From the NCBI GenBank assembly GCA_949152475.1, contig OX424563.1:7599001-7663000 (forward strand): a stretch of DNA of 64,000 bases. Direction: 5' to 3'. Made by a program: the position numbers and the translations under genes. Shown piece after piece: positions 44,533 to 58,062 of the stretch (position 1 is its first letter; each line of letters begins with the position of its first letter). This DNA comes from Terebella lapidaria (lineage: Eukaryota; Annelida; Polychaeta; Terebellida; Terebellidae). The notes beneath the pieces were generated by a model. The model saw only the letters and a program-made list of their open reading frames with translations. It did no database searches and was not told the origin of the DNA.

Positions 44533-47160
44533 TTATTTTCTATGACGATATTCATATGTCATTACAGATGTCTTCCCACATTATAACGAATCATATGTAT
44601 GCTTACAAGGTATGTTCAAAATTGTTATTCACGGCTTCAACATCAAGTGATTGTTGTGCTATAAGCCTATGCAAACTACTCCAGAAATCACAAGTCTGTT
44701 AAACATCTCACGGAAATGAATACAAATGTAGTGTACAAATGTACAGTTTTTCGTTAGATTCTGAGGTGTCTGGTGTCTTAAGATTTTGGAAAATGTGTCA
44801 CGATGTGGACCGCATCTGATGTCTGGTATACTGCGTGAGGTTTTTCTGTTGGTGATGTCTTAACAGTACATAAATGTTTGTAACTTGAATGAAATAACTT
44901 GAATACATTTCAGTTTGTATTCTTCGGTTCTGATGTATCGAATATGGTCCTATTTATTAACAAATTCAAAATGAATCCACAAGGCACTGTTGAACTTCTT
45001 GCTGTGCATAGTGATTCAAAATTAACGTTTGCTCACCATATCGATACACTCTGTTAAAAGGGTGGCATGAAAATCAACGCTCTCTCATGAGATTAACACA
45101 TGTTATTGATAAGCAATGTATTGCAAATGTTCAACAGTTTTTGTTAACACAATTCCACCTTGATCATCTAACACTAGCAAACGGATCTCTATTGTTTGAA
45201 GAACGTGAAAAAACATAATCATTGGATATTACAAAATGTATCGTAACTTAGGACGTTCTAATATGTATGATCTTGTATCAAGATTCGAATCTGAGTATGA
45301 TACCAGACTGACTAAAGGAGGTAGGATTCCAAATCATTGAACTGTGCATAATGGCAAAAATTTAACACATCAACACTTCAGGTTGTAATTGCTCATATTG
45401 TACCCTGTGTATCCTAAACCAGATGTGAAATCATCAATCCGCTTTGTTACTTGTTATCACTATGCCGGTCGAAAGTAATTGTAGTTATGCCATTTTTGCC
45501 TCTGTATTTGACATTCAATAAAATTTTATCGTAACTTATCCCATAATCTTTGACTGTGTACACAAGCTTCTTCGATATCGATATTGTTGTTCCGGGTTCA
45601 AGTTTATTGCAGGCATTTAATATTTCTGCACTTGACACACGGATATTTATGCAGAACACATGACTTAAATATCCTCATGAGAAGTGTAATTAGTACTCAA
45701 TTAATGATACAATTTGTCAGAAAGTATGACTACATAACTATGATCGAGGGGGCAGATCCTTTCACAGTTGCTATTGAAAGTTGGGAAGTCTGAAGCAGAC
45801 TATGAGTTCATTCCACAAAAACTGTTTGCATTTCGGATAGAAAACCTGCAATACATACATGAGATTCACTATCAAATGAACTCGAAGCACTTCTTAGTTC
45901 GCTATTCAATTAATGATTCAATTTGAACCAACCCAACATATAGAGGAGCGCTCATGACCGTTTTTTGTAGTTGAACTCCAACCCGAGGTATAACAAAACG
46001 AAACAATGTTTTTCTTGATGGAAAAATTCTCATCTGTACGAAAGTCATGGTTGTAGTCACCGCAAAAGTGTTCCTCATACCACGGGAGGGCCGTTTCCAT
46101 GGTAACCTCCTAGATATCCCCTCATCCCGTTTGAACACGTACTCAGCAATATCTCCAAAAGTATTTGACATACAGACATGAAGTTTGAATCGAAATGTGC
46201 CTTTTAAGGCCTGCGTGTATATTAAACACCTTTTTAAATACACACCGCACTATTTTGTTAAAAATAATGACTTTAGGGTCGAATAAAAACTAAAAAAGGG
46301 ATTTTTTCAGTTTAGAATCGTTTTTTTTTCTTACCAAAAATATGAATCGTCTTTTTACTGCGTATATTTAAGAAGTATAGGTCTACTATATACAGAAGTG
46401 AGTTAACATTATTTGAGAAACATCATTTTGAATCTCTTGCAAGGAATAATATGTTTTGAAAATAAATTAAACAACTGAATTTTCAGATCAGCCTGCTTTG
46501 CGTTTCTGTATGTATTTTCCCCAGGTAAAATTAATCATTCTAACGTTAGGCCAAAATAAAAAAAGTATTATGGTTCTGGTTATTGGGGTCCCCGAGAAAA
46601 GACAAGTATGATACCAAACACCAAACAATCCGCAAGACTAAACTCAAAATCCATGGACAAAATATACACAATCGGTATGTTAAGGTTGGACAAAAATTCA
46701 AAATTGGTGATCAAGGTCCGAGCAATTTGAATATCACAGACATCCGGCGAAGCCAAATGTGAGATCAGGTGTACCAGTAAGAGTAAGCTCCACTTGCCTC
46801 GCATGCGACTGATGCGACGACGCGATTTTCTTTTTTCATTATTTTCTTTCTTTTTCTTGGCTAGAATTGGCGGCCGACGACTGACCCGGTCGAATATGGC
46901 CCATTTGGCCCACCATTTTAACCTAAAATTGGCTGTTGATAAGCGACCCGGTTGAAATTGCCCTGTTTGGCCAGCCATACACCAAGTTTTGCAATGTCAA
47001 AGACACTCGGGACCATTTTACTTGATCATTATCTCCCAAAAATCGGTGTACGGGTGTCAATTTACTAAAAAAAAAAGAAATTCAGCCCTCAAAAAGTGAT
47101 GCGCGCGATTTTTTTTTTGGTTTTAAAAAAAAAACGAGTGAAACTGACGCCCGCGCCTGA
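44533..47160. other. Non-coding 3' flank of the TLR pseudogene
   Basis: This is the inverted counterpart of about 23914-26158. It contains small local insertions relative to that copy (for example near 44567-44600 and 45655-45710). No gene is supported. Confidence 0.5.
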
Positions 47161-48070
47161 CCAGAACCATAATACTTTTTTTTTGGCCTTGATCCATAGA
47201 CATAGAAATTGTTAAAATACGTCGAATACCGTACGTGACGTCAACACTCTGAGGATCGTCAGGAATGAACAATGGCAATATGACGTTATACGTTGACAAC
47301 GGAAGTGTGACTACCATCTTCCTCTGACCTTTTGTGACCTCAAGCTCAATGACTAGAAACAGGGAAAGTGATATCAGAATTGGCAGTCCATCTCTCTTCT
47401 ATGTCTATGGTTAGATCTACATTCAGCATCTCACAGACAACACAAATTGGTGGAGAATCCAGAATGCAAAATAACTGATATTGATTATTTCCGTCATGGT
47501 TATAATCGTTTCCATAACAACAACAAAAACAAATATTCCAATAGGGGCGTTTCATATCACTTTGAATGAAGGTACACAGACGGATTACAAGTATGGATTA
47601 TATGTTTGCGTTGTCATTACCGAATTTGATAGACTAAATAGATGTACAGTTGGAACCACCACCAAATAAAATATCAAAATTGGTTGTCAGTAATCGATGT
47701 CTCATATGTAGCAGGAAATTAGATCTGACGAAGCCTGAGTGCACCGTTTCCAAACCCACGAACCAAGGACCACGGACTATACTGGAAGCATAGATCCTCT
47801 CCAATGGATAAACAACGAAGTAAATCTCGCTGTCATGTAACGGCAAGGCGAGATTGTGCGAGATGAGGCATGAACCACTTCCGGTTATATATTAGCAACA
47901 AGTTGTATGTAAACAAACTGAAGTTCGCATTTTTAGCTCATCGGCTGTAAGCCGTAGAGCTATTGGGATGGATTGACACGGTGTCTGTCGTGTCTGTCCG
48001 ATGTCTTCCTGACCCAAATCTTTCAGAATCTTCTCCGCCGAAAGTGCTATTGCTATTGTAGTAGCAATAG
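47160..48070. repeat. Empty-site counterpart of the LINE target duplication
   Basis: A single copy of the segment is found twice around the LINE, here in reverse orientation and without any LINE sequence. About 380 bp (47225-47605) are extra relative to the LINE-side copies. It shows the state before the LINE inserted. Confidence 0.82.
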
Positions 48071-48834
48071 GCATATCCAAACTTGGCATACTGTTCGCTT
48101 ATTGGGTGATCCCCAAAGTTAAGTATGCTTAGCTGAAAATTCCAAAAGTTTTCTGGAGAAATTTAACGATTAAACATTAATTTTACTATACATATGCTCT
48201 TGTTTATGTAACGTCCGGACGCCCAGTACAGGGCGCCGGGTGATACCCTATAGGCATCACAGGCATCACGCATGCAACAGTCCGTCCGGAGCGAGTCCGG
48301 CCGTCATACATCACATCATAACTCATCACCATCATCATCACCAACATCAACAACATCATATACAACATGCATAGTACATAGTTACGGTAATGTAGCCGTG
48401 TGTGGAGCCCGAGATGCCATGGGAGCGGCACCACAGAACTCGCGCACATGGGCATGTTGCTGGCCAGCCTCGCCGACGGCACTGCCGCAGGGATAGAACC
48501 CTGGATAGCCCGACGGTCTGCCAGAGCCTGTGTCGCACCATCCCAAGTGGGAAGAAACCGGTGATCCACAGGGCGTGAGCCCCCGAGTCAGCAACGGTCT
48601 CCCCCACCTGGCCCCCTATGGAAGTCGTCCCTGAGGCCCGACGGGCCTTTACGTGAACAGAGACAAGGAGCACATGGCTGCGCTCACCTGTCGTGCTCAG
48701 TCTCTCACACACAACTCCGGCCACACAGAATGTGACCTCGGTATTTATGCTAAAGGCGAGAGCACGAGAGATGACATCAGCAGCCAGCGTTCGGTACAGT
48801 GGGTCAGAAGATTAGAGGGCGTTGCTGGGGCAAC
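47893..48834. repeat. Direct duplication (flank plus LTR), copy 1
   Basis: About 320 bp of host flank and most of LTR C are repeated at 51736-52677 in the same orientation. Confidence 0.82.
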
Positions 48835-48927
48835 GCGCGCTTCGAGCTGAAGCAATCAAAACAAAGGCCGTAAAACTAGAATGTTTAAGAAAGACACCTG
48901 CCGCGATCGTTGGGCAAAATCGCCACA
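48207..48927 (-). repeat. LTR of gypsy copy C
   Basis: A 721-bp TG…CA LTR beginning TGTGGCGATTTTGCCC on the minus strand. It carries a trinucleotide-rich stretch (CATCAT/CAACAT) near 48320-48365 that is absent in LTR B. Confidence 0.85.
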
Positions 48928-51735
48928 TTACCCCCTTCTTACAATGTTGGTCCCCAACATGTTCCGCCCGCGCCCAAAATGCCAGAAACCCGACGAAGGC
49001 TTTGCATGGCGGTGGCCGGAAGAAGGCAAGATGGCAACACCCGGAAGTCACGGCGCAAAAGTCTAGGACCTTAAGGGTCCCTTTTGGAAGAATGGGGAAC
49101 GACCCCCGGACTTACGGACTATACTGAACGCGCTCCTAAATTTTGAATAAACCCTAATAAACAAGCTAAAATTTTGACCGAGGTGGTCCAAAAAGGTGTG
49201 ATGACCTTGGAAGGTCATCCGCCGAAAGGGACGGTGTGTCGAGTCTTTGGAAGATCTTTATGGTTAAACTTTCAATTTAGAAATTTTGTAAAACGACACA
49301 CCGAGTGATCAAAAGTAGTAGTACCTCTAAAAAATGTTGCCGTCCGCCCGACCGGCCGGCTCCTCGGACCCGCGGCGGGGTCCAAGGTAGGGCGTAGCCG
49401 CGGGGAGCAGCTCCGGCAAGTCCGCGCAGACATAAATGTCCCGCGGACAGCTGTCTCAGACAGCTATCAAAGCCAATGCAGCAAGCCGTGCTGACTGCCA
49501 GTATCGGTATACTGCTACCCGGGCAGGCCAGTGTAGAGACGCGCAGATAGAGGGACATCCAGGAATGAATGTAGATACCCGAACACCCACACATCCCTGA
49601 ACACAGCCCGCCTAGGGAATTCACCACTGGCATAAACACTCGCATCTCAAACGCCGGCCACGCGGACCCCTCGGGATCCAGCGCCGCAGCAGCGGACGAA
49701 ATGCGAGCGGCACAAAATAAATGCGCCAAACATCTGGAGATTCATTAAAATAAATCCGGGTACGACATTTTTCCATATATAAGTATGCAACAAATGCTGA
49801 CAGCTATTCTACGCGCGCAGCAGTGCAGGCGGCGTCGCTGGAAACTTCTGTCCCCGGTCATAACGACACACTGCCCAGACTAAAATACAAGCACTATCAA
49901 CTCATGCGGGGGCAAACATTTCCCTCCGGTGACTCCAAATCAAACCGTGTATATGGGTAGAAAATGAACATTTCTATCCCGGGGGACCTCGCATATAACA
50001 TACAGTATTTAACATTAGTCCTTAGCTTTCGCTTCCGCACTGGCGGTCAATGACGTAAAATTAATCACCTCAGCAAGGTGGAAATTGGGCTAAAATTTGA
50101 CAGTAACCACTAACTTGTGGCTGGTACGAATATGTCAGAAGAAAACAACAATAAATTGCCGTTCTCCAGTCTTTTCAGGTATCACATCACACCGTCACTG
50201 TCAAAATTAGCGCAATTCCTTACACCCCTCTATTGCACAGGACAGGGAATTTCACAAACTTGTCTCATTCGTGTCATTAAATGAGCAAGAACAGAATTCT
50301 GAGACATGCCGCATACTTGTGGTTTAAATAATCCACTCAGTAAATAATAACATGAGATGGATAAATAAACATAAACACTCCCCATAGCCGCTGGTACGCT
50401 TACAAGGCGATCGGGTATGCCCATGGTAGCCCTAAAGACAATTGCGCGCCCTATGGGCGTTGATCAGGCGCCCACTAGCAACCGCACCGTACAATAAGGC
50501 CACGGAGCAATGCACCGGTCAAAAACCAGAGCCCATACAACGACCACCGGAGCGCGGATGCAATAGATTTAGACGAGATGCCGACAGGTCCATAACCTCA
50601 ATGGTTAGGGGGCGAACCCTTCATGCCGGCGCCCAATCTAGAGGATCCCAAACATGATGAAATCAATAGCCGGCGCTCGTCCGGAACTGCCTGCGGACAG
50701 AGTCCAGAACCAAACAAGCCCCATAAAATGGCATATTGACCTTTTCCGATGGTAATGATAGGGATTAGAAACCACAAAGTATGCTGCGCATGTAGAATAC
50801 GACCCCCTTCTTAGAAGGAGGCCGGGGTTCCGGTCATTCTGGCCGGATCGCGTTTTGTAAGGTGCAATCCGGACGAAAATGAGCGTCACCCACTGCCGCG
50901 GCTGGTCCGCACATGCGGACTTAACAGCCGGTCTATTAAAAATAATGGTTAGACGGTTTCCTGCCGCTAGAAACCTTAAACTACTATAAACTTATGTACA
51001 GTAGTGGCGCACGGGTGATGACACACCGGAGTGTGTCACCCAAAAGCATCCAGAGCGCCGGACAAGTCCCACGGACGAACTGCAGACATCAATCCACACA
51101 TCCAGACGCTATCTCCGCGTCCATTGCCAGTTCCCCAAATCCGTGGGAAGGCGCTTCTCCCGTAGCGGACGTAAATCCCAACCTCAATCTGGCCATATAA
51201 GAGGCTGTTCCGGGACCATCGGGCGTCTAGCAAATCCACAAAAGTGCTCCGCCCAGCGTAGGCGTTGGGTTAACTACGCCGGACAAGAGTCCACATGATG
51301 CGGATGGGTCTGCGGCACGTCCTTAGCACTAGAAACTACGGGAGGCGGATGCGCGGTGGTGGCGTTATGACGCAAAGATATCCGCGGACCTCAACTCCGG
51401 AGATAGCCACAAAGTGACTGCTCACGAGGAAAGTCGTACGGATCCCTACGGAACGACCTAAAATCCATCCCTGGTGTGATAGATGGATACCACACTTACA
51501 TCCGTATGTGCGGACCGTCAGTAACACCTGTCTGTGGATCCGCCAGTCGCGCCTAGAACACTGGAGTCGAGCTCCAGTGGCAACACATGTTGCAACCCCG
51601 CAGGGTTCGACTCTACGTCCGGGGACGGAATCGAGGACGTCGGGGAGGTCTCCACGGACTGGGACTTGTCCTGCAGGTCGTCCTGACGTCCTTCCACAGG
51701 GCCGGAGCCACCGCGGACCTGCTCCCGGTTGGGAT
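48207..51735 (-). mobile_element. Ty3/gypsy element copy C, internally deleted
   Basis: A minus-strand element of the same family as A and B. It has an LTR (48207-48927), the purine-rich tract, 3' non-coding sequence similar to copy B (conserved block about 48930-49320 and about 50620-51240), and a stub of the integrase end (about 51336-51420). It then passes directly to the start of gag (about 51480-51735). Most of pol and gag and the extra ORF are missing or unrecognisable. A heavily broken fossil. Confidence 0.82.
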
Positions 51736-52677
51736 GATAGCAACAAGTTGTTTGTAAACAAACTGAAGTTCGCATTTTTAGCTCATCGGCTGTAAGCCGT
51801 AGAGCTATTGTGATGGATTGACACGGTGTCTGTCGTGTCTGTCCGATGTCTTCCTGACCCAAATCTTTCAAAATCTTCTCCGCCAAAAGTGCTATTGCTA
51901 TTGTAGTAGCAATAGGCATATCCAAACTTGGCATACTGTTCGCTTATTGGGTGCTCTCCAAAGTTGAGTATGCTTAGCTGAAAATTCCAAAAGTTTTCTG
52001 GAGAAATTTAACAATTAAACATTAATTTTACTATACATATGCTCTTGTTTATGTAACGTCTGGCCGCCCAGTACAGGGCGCCGGGTGATACCCTACAGGC
52101 ATCACGACCAGGTAACAGTCCGTCTGGAGCGAGTCCGGCCGTCATACATCACATCATAACTCATCACCATCACCATCATCATCACCAACATCAACAACAT
52201 CATATACAACATGCATAGTACATAGTTACGGTAATGTAGCCGTGTGAGGAGCCCGAGATGCCATGGGAGCGGCACCACAGAACTCGCGCACGTGGGCATG
52301 TTGCTGGCCAGCCTCGCCGATGGCACTGCCGCAGGGATAGAACCCTGGACAGCCCGACGGTCTGCCAGAGCCTGTGTCGCACCATCCCAAGTGGGAAGAA
52401 ACTGGTGATCCACAGGGCGTGAGCCCCCGAGTCAGCAATGGTCTCCCCCACCTGGGCCCCCTATGGAGGTCGTCCCTGAGGCCCAACGGGCCTTTACGTG
52501 AACAGAGACAAGGAGCACATGGCTGCGCTCACCTGTCGTGCTCAGTCTCTCACACACAACTCCGGCCACACAGAATGTGACCTCAGTATTTATGCTAAAG
52601 GCGAGAGCACGAGAGATGACATCAGCAGCCAGCGTTCAGTACAGTGGGTCAGAGGATTAGAGGGCGTTGCCGGGGAA
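51736..52677. repeat. Direct duplication (flank plus LTR), copy 2
   Basis: It repeats 47893-48834. The flank part is 51736-52051 and a truncated LTR is 52052-52677, after which unrelated AT-rich sequence begins. It lies directly against the gag start of gypsy copy C. Confidence 0.82.
52052..52677 (-). repeat. Truncated LTR next to gypsy copy C
   Basis: Very similar to LTR C (48207-48927) over about 620 bp, lacking the outer end beyond the GGGCGTTGC motif. Fossil. Confidence 0.82.
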
Positions 52678-52968
52678 AAATGCAAAAATCAGAAAACTAA
52701 AAAATACTCCCGTCTTGAAATATTTTTAGTCATTTTTGTGCAAAATTTCAGGAAAATCCGCCTGTAAACTTTGAAGATAAAAATGAGGACGGACGACAGA
52801 TGACTGACGGACGACGGACGCTATGCGACAGCAATAGGTTATCGCACCATAGGTCCGGTAACCAAAAAGTAAAAGAAAAATTAATAACATTTCATAAGCA
52901 TTTACATAAATTTAAAAATGCATGTGAATATTCAATTAAATCAATATATTTATATCGCGAAATTTTTC
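52678..52968. other. AT-rich spacer with a GACGGACGACGGACG motif
   Basis: Short non-coding spacer between the truncated LTR and the transposase-like fragment. A GACGGACGACGGACGCTATG stretch at about 52790 may be a remnant of a small dispersed repeat. Confidence 0.4.
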
Positions 52969-53712
52969 TTAGATGAAATGTACTTCTGGGTTGAATCCTT
53001 GAGTGGGACTGACAGCATTGCTATAATCACGAAGCCTTGTCTTTCCCGGGAGAACGAGCACCCCTGTGTCCTTTAAAGTCCTATAGGCTTGCGGGCTCTG
53101 TGAGTGTAAGAGTATTGCAAGACGGATGATCATTGGGTGCCATCTCCTCGATGTCGGTTTCCTCATGAGATTTTTCTGCTGCTCCTGCCAGAGCAGTTTC
53201 ATAAACGGGTCTGAGATGACCTCCGCCTTCAAAACTTCTGACAGAGAATTACTGACACTTTCAGATACATTCAAAGATTCCTTGGCTAACTTCTTCAGAT
53301 ACCTCTGCAGGTTCTGTTGCAGAATCTTGTCTTTCCTGCGGGTTGCTTTCAAAGTTTTCAATATGCGGCCTTTTGCTACTTGATGTAGAGGTGTTTTTGA
53401 CGACATTTCCTTCTTGTCGGTGTCATTTTTCCTATTGATTCGTTTCCGCAAATTATACAATACATTGCGACACATGGGACATAGACCTCCAACTCTTTGG
53501 CAGGATGTGCTTCGAACAATGCTGCTGTACACATTACCAGAGAAATCATATGTTATTTGACGAAAATGATCTCGTCCGGATATATCTGCTACATCTTGTA
53601 TTTTGGATATCTTAGCCCCATGCATGGTGTAACTTGGGAAACTCTCAGCATAGCAGCTTTTAAGCCAATTTCCAGTGAAGGGCTGCTGATGGCCGGGACA
53701 CCTTCGATCCAC
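52969..53712 (-). pseudogene. P-element/THAP9-like transposase fragment
   Basis: About 247 codons are open on the minus strand. A C-x-x-C stretch (GGLCPMCRNVLYNLRKR) is followed by a basic, coiled-coil-rich region. The family's helix-turn-helix-like motif comes next, with RRWHPMIIRLAILLHSQSP, AYRTLKDTG, VLVLPG and LRDY as landmarks, ending in GFNPEV. That motif is shared by P-type transposases and THAP9-like proteins. The N-terminal THAP finger and the whole RNase H-like catalytic part are not present. A possible splice donor follows GFNPE, but the next 290 bp to the LTR have no matching exon. It is most likely a truncated DNA transposon or domesticated-gene remnant. Confidence 0.6.
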
Positions 53713-53898
53713 ATTTCCGTGGACAAGTCAGAATGAACTCGCGGCAATCGATCCACCTAAAGATGTGCAGGAGAATGAAAATGGAATTCACATTGAGGAA
53801 GCAAATCAATGTCAATTTAACCTCACATGGAGTCTTTACCATGAAACAATAATTTAACAGAAAAAAATCTACAACGAGACTTTTTTATGAAAAAATTA

Positions 53899-54454
53899 TG
53901 TGGCGATTTGGCAAAACGATTTCTGTTAGGAGTTTGGCCGTTATCGTACAATATACATCACCTGTTTAGGCAGCCTCAAGTTTGAAGCTCGGGCGTCGCT
54001 CCACTATACCGTAACAATGGTATGACGTCATGCCCTTGCTCTCTTGCGCTGCCAGCTAATAGTATATAAGCTGGCAGCCCGTCTTGCTTCCTCGGAGTTG
54101 TTTCACAGCTGATCTAGGCGAGAGGAAGACGGCGACAAGGCCATGTGCTCCACGTCTCCTTTTCCTGGCCAAAGAGGGCTCATGAGGGCCCCTTGGGCAA
54201 TTTACATTTGGGGTACCAGGAGTGGGGCTATTTCATTCAGGGGGTGCACGCCCTGTGGAATGTAGTCTCTCACCCTGGGATGGTGCGACACAGGCTCTGA
54301 CAGACTGTCAGGGGTTCTAATCCCGCAGGAGGGCTGTCGGGAAGGCTAATCAGCAACACACCCACGTGTGCGAGTTCCGAATGCCGCTCCCATGGATTCC
54401 AGGCTAGTCACAACGGGCTACATTACCGTGATGATGCAATTTCTGATTTTTACA
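53899..54454 (+). repeat. Old solo LTR of the gypsy A/B/C family, opposite orientation
   Basis: It starts TGTGGCGATTTGGC as the other LTRs do, has a TATATAAG box near 54063, and at 54230-54430 matches the central LTR part in sense orientation. It ends TTTTACA. It is diverged and shorter than the others (556 against about 715 bp). No internal element sequence adjoins it. A fossil and probably the oldest LTR of the family here. Confidence 0.7.
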
Positions 54455-57400
54455 GGGTTCGGAAAATCAACTTTCCCGAAAGGGATTCCAACCCAGGACC
54501 CCACGAACTAAGGTGTGTATTATGAGTATTCAGACATTCATATGGCACATCTTTCGGTGACCTTGGAGTCAAGCTAATCTCAAGGTCAAGTTCAAGATAA
54601 AATGTGATTGACATCTGCATACAAAACGATTGCAAGTGGAACTTAGTTCGTATATAGGGAGTGATAAGTGGCATGTATTCTTGGTAACCTTCAACTTGAT
54701 CTAAGATTACATTGATGGGTAAATGTCAAGATCGCGTCTAACCTGAAATATGTAAATTGACCTATGCAGACAAAACACTCGAAGATAATATATTTATTGT
54801 ATTATGAACTTCAAAATAGGGAGTTTACTATTCCTGACGATTATTTATATCACGTGGGAAGTCTACAGTCGAGCCGCTTCCTTACAATACCTCCTTAATT
54901 ATTGGGCTGAGTCATGCAACAAAATATATACATTCTAGAAGAACGCCGGTAATATTTCAGAAACATATGAGAGATCATGGAGAAAGTTTTTATGCAGCAT
55001 GCCAAAACAAGTGAATCTAGTGTCATGACGAACCTTGGAAAACTGGTCCACAGACCCATCACAGTTGAATTTAGATTGTACGGAAATGACCCGGAATCAT
55101 CCCCAACTTCCCTAATAGAAGCGACCCTGCCCCATGAGGACATGGACCAGCCCCGGAATCTGGAGAAATCCCAGAGACACACTATATCTATTCTATAAGG
55201 AGAATTGATCCTTCTTGGGAGAAATCGTCTAATGAGAAGACAAAAATGAACCATGTGGCAAATCCCAGCACCATAAATGAACATACATTAGCTCAGTTTA
55301 ATCAGAAGCCCTCTCGTCTTTGACAGTGATACACACGTCTCACGAGCCTAGGAATATAAAACATTTTCATGTACCATTCGAGAACCATGCGCCAATTGGA
55401 AGTTAGTTGTGATCAAGGCCAGTAAACTCTCCCGAACCTGACCTCGAATCGGGTAGAGAACGGATGAGGTCCTCGAGATTGGCCTGCATGTAGACGTTCA
55501 CATGACTGATTCATTCAGCGCCAGTTCAGGACCGTCGCCTGCTGTTTTCAATGGCAGACAATGAACAAATAACAAGCCAAGCTGGACATTGTGATGTTTT
55601 GAGCAGTTCAACAATAAGACTGGCGAAACTGTAATGGAACCCCCTCCTCCACCACCACCAGCAGGGACACGAACTGCCACCGAAGCTGGTCGGTTCTGAA
55701 GAAGGTGCTCAGTGGAGAGGCTTGCAGCAGCATTCGAGGAGATCCATCCAACAAAACACCGAAAGATAAAAGATATCCTCCGACAAGAAAGAAACCAGAT
55801 TTGGGCAACCCAGACAAAGGCGCGTCCAGGATTTATTTTTGTATACGCACTCATTGATAATAGGTGGAGGGGGATGGTAACATGATGATTTCCCAGTCCT
55901 AGTCCCATGAAAATATCATAGAATATTCACATACTACTGTAGGCCTATGTTTATTCTATTAACATTCATTTTATCGCATATATACTGTCATGCTAGGCCA
56001 GGTATGGCCATACGAAAATGATAATCAACTAATTAGTGCTGCTATGTAACGTGTTCGCTTGACTCATTCTTGTCTGTAGTTCGTAAGTACTCACATGTGT
56101 GTATCAACAATAGACAATAAATACATGAAGTGTCAACCATCATCAGGGGCGAAATGCATAATGATTATTGATTCTGTACTTTAAACCTGATGAAAATAGC
56201 TTAAAACAAAGCCATTAGATAGGTACACTGTATATCTGAAGTACATTAGCACTGGTAATCAAGCACAAAGTGGATGTTCGAGGTATGTGTGATACTTTGA
56301 CGTTTGTATTGTAACTTTATCAAACTTTAACTTGATCCAAACTGCACAAAACATTGTTAAGTGAAATTCCAAATAGGTGTGATAGGATTATCTACAGTCT
56401 TGTTAAATATACATTCTAAATCTAGAAGCATAGGTGCATTTGTGGCCTACGTTAGTAGTTTTACATACAATTCTCAGGTAAACCATAATTTTTAAACCAA
56501 AAAACCAAAACCAAAAATCTTTTATGATTTTTTTTACAAAAATGTTCCATGGTATACATGTAGCCGAAATTTGAATACTAGTACTCAAAGTAGTATCTGA
56601 AGTATTTAAAACTTCCTCTGGGAGGATGTCGGACTCATCGAATTTAAAATTACTGTATAGAGTAATCTGAATCTGGGGCATTGAGAATAATCACCGCTAA
56701 TATCATATCAACATTTTTCGAGTAATAAATACTTCACTAAGGGTTTTAAAATGTTATGTATGTCATATAGAGTCGTGATACGCCTATGCATGTCTTGTTT
56801 ACAATATATAATCCGGATTAGGCCCACCTTTATCCCCCTGTTATTTTACGGAACATTCTTAAGTGTTGTAATATGATATTTCATAGAATATTGGGATTTG
56901 AAAGATAAATTCAATTGAGGTATTCACATTCACTTGTTCAAAAGTTACGATATTTTCACCTGATTTATATTTAATTACGATATTTTTTTCTGAAAAATTA
57001 CTATACGCACGTGCTTATAGTGCGTATGCCTGCAGGCGACTATTAACCCAGAAGCCCTCGAACCAGCAAGAGAACAAGAGTTTTGATCGCAAACGGGAGT
57101 GACAGCATAACTGGAACAGTGGCCACTCCGTAACGCAAGATGTGTTGAGAACTGGGACCCTGTCGGTTCAAACAAGCAACCAAAATGAAAGGGACAATGA
57201 TCTGGGGCCAAGACAGGCAACTAGTCACAGATCAAATATCCTATCTCTCACAACTTGGGAAAATATAAACTGCAGTTCTGCTAGAGTCAACCTGAAGGAG
57301 ATCTCCAACCAAACAGATCCCTTTGCAAATTCACACCGGCAAGCAAGAAATCATGGAAGATTACTCTGAACCCCAGTCTGTTCTGCATTCCATGCATATT

Positions 57401-58062
57401 TTGTCGTATTTACAATAAAAACATGTTAATAAGGTATACAGGTACTACAGAATACCGGTATCCCCTCCCGTACTATTGACATCAATTTAGGTGTGGAGTC
57501 GGTGCGCCGGATACATGATGGCATCCAAACCTGAGACGAAGACCCACTCCAGAACCTGGACCTCCGGCCACAAGAGAGGAATGGAGTCTTCTCGTTTACG
57601 GCGCAGTCATTGACTGTCGTATATCGTCCACCATTTTAATCTTCTTAAAATATGTCCTGAATAAACATATATCAATAACCAAAGGTGGGAAGATTATCAC
57701 CCAGGCGATAAACTTTTACGAACGATGTACAATGAGAATAAGTGATCTGAGCTTGGCCGTTGCTTCCTGAATTAATTTTCATCGACAAAAATGTGTTGAT
57801 CTTCACAATACAATACGATTTTTGATTAAAGAAGTGCTTTTGAAATACAAGACACTGAAAAAATCCTAACTAAAGAAATTCCCCTCTAATTGAGCGGTTC
57901 ATATGGATCTTTGGTAGACCCTATTTGAGTTGGAATCGTGACAGATTTTGCCCACACACTTGGCGTGATACAGGAGTAAAATATCATCGAAAATAAGTTA
58001 TTGGGTATAATAATGAATATTGCCATACTATGTAGAGGTGTAATCGGTAATAGAAATATTCC
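54455..58062. other. Intergenic, no supported features
   Basis: 3.6 kb of AT-rich sequence with only short, unconvincing open frames and no recognised repeat. A proline/glycine-rich frame at 55498-55908 comes from a CCACC-type simple repeat. Confidence 0.5.

Larger units (their letters stand above)
42278..48207. repeat. Inverted duplicate of the TLR segment
   Basis: Read in reverse, this block matches 27653 down to 11968, except that the LINE and one 548-bp copy are absent. It covers the second half of the TLR, its 3' flank and the LINE target. Local differences are insertions at 42364-42705, 43951-44365 and about 47225-47605. The right edge coincides with the LTR at 48207. Confidence 0.88.

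Noticed and set aside
55498-55908. 136-codon minus-strand frame rich in Gly and Pro
   Set aside because: Its composition comes from a short CCACC/CTCCTCC simple repeat and it has no domain or splice context.
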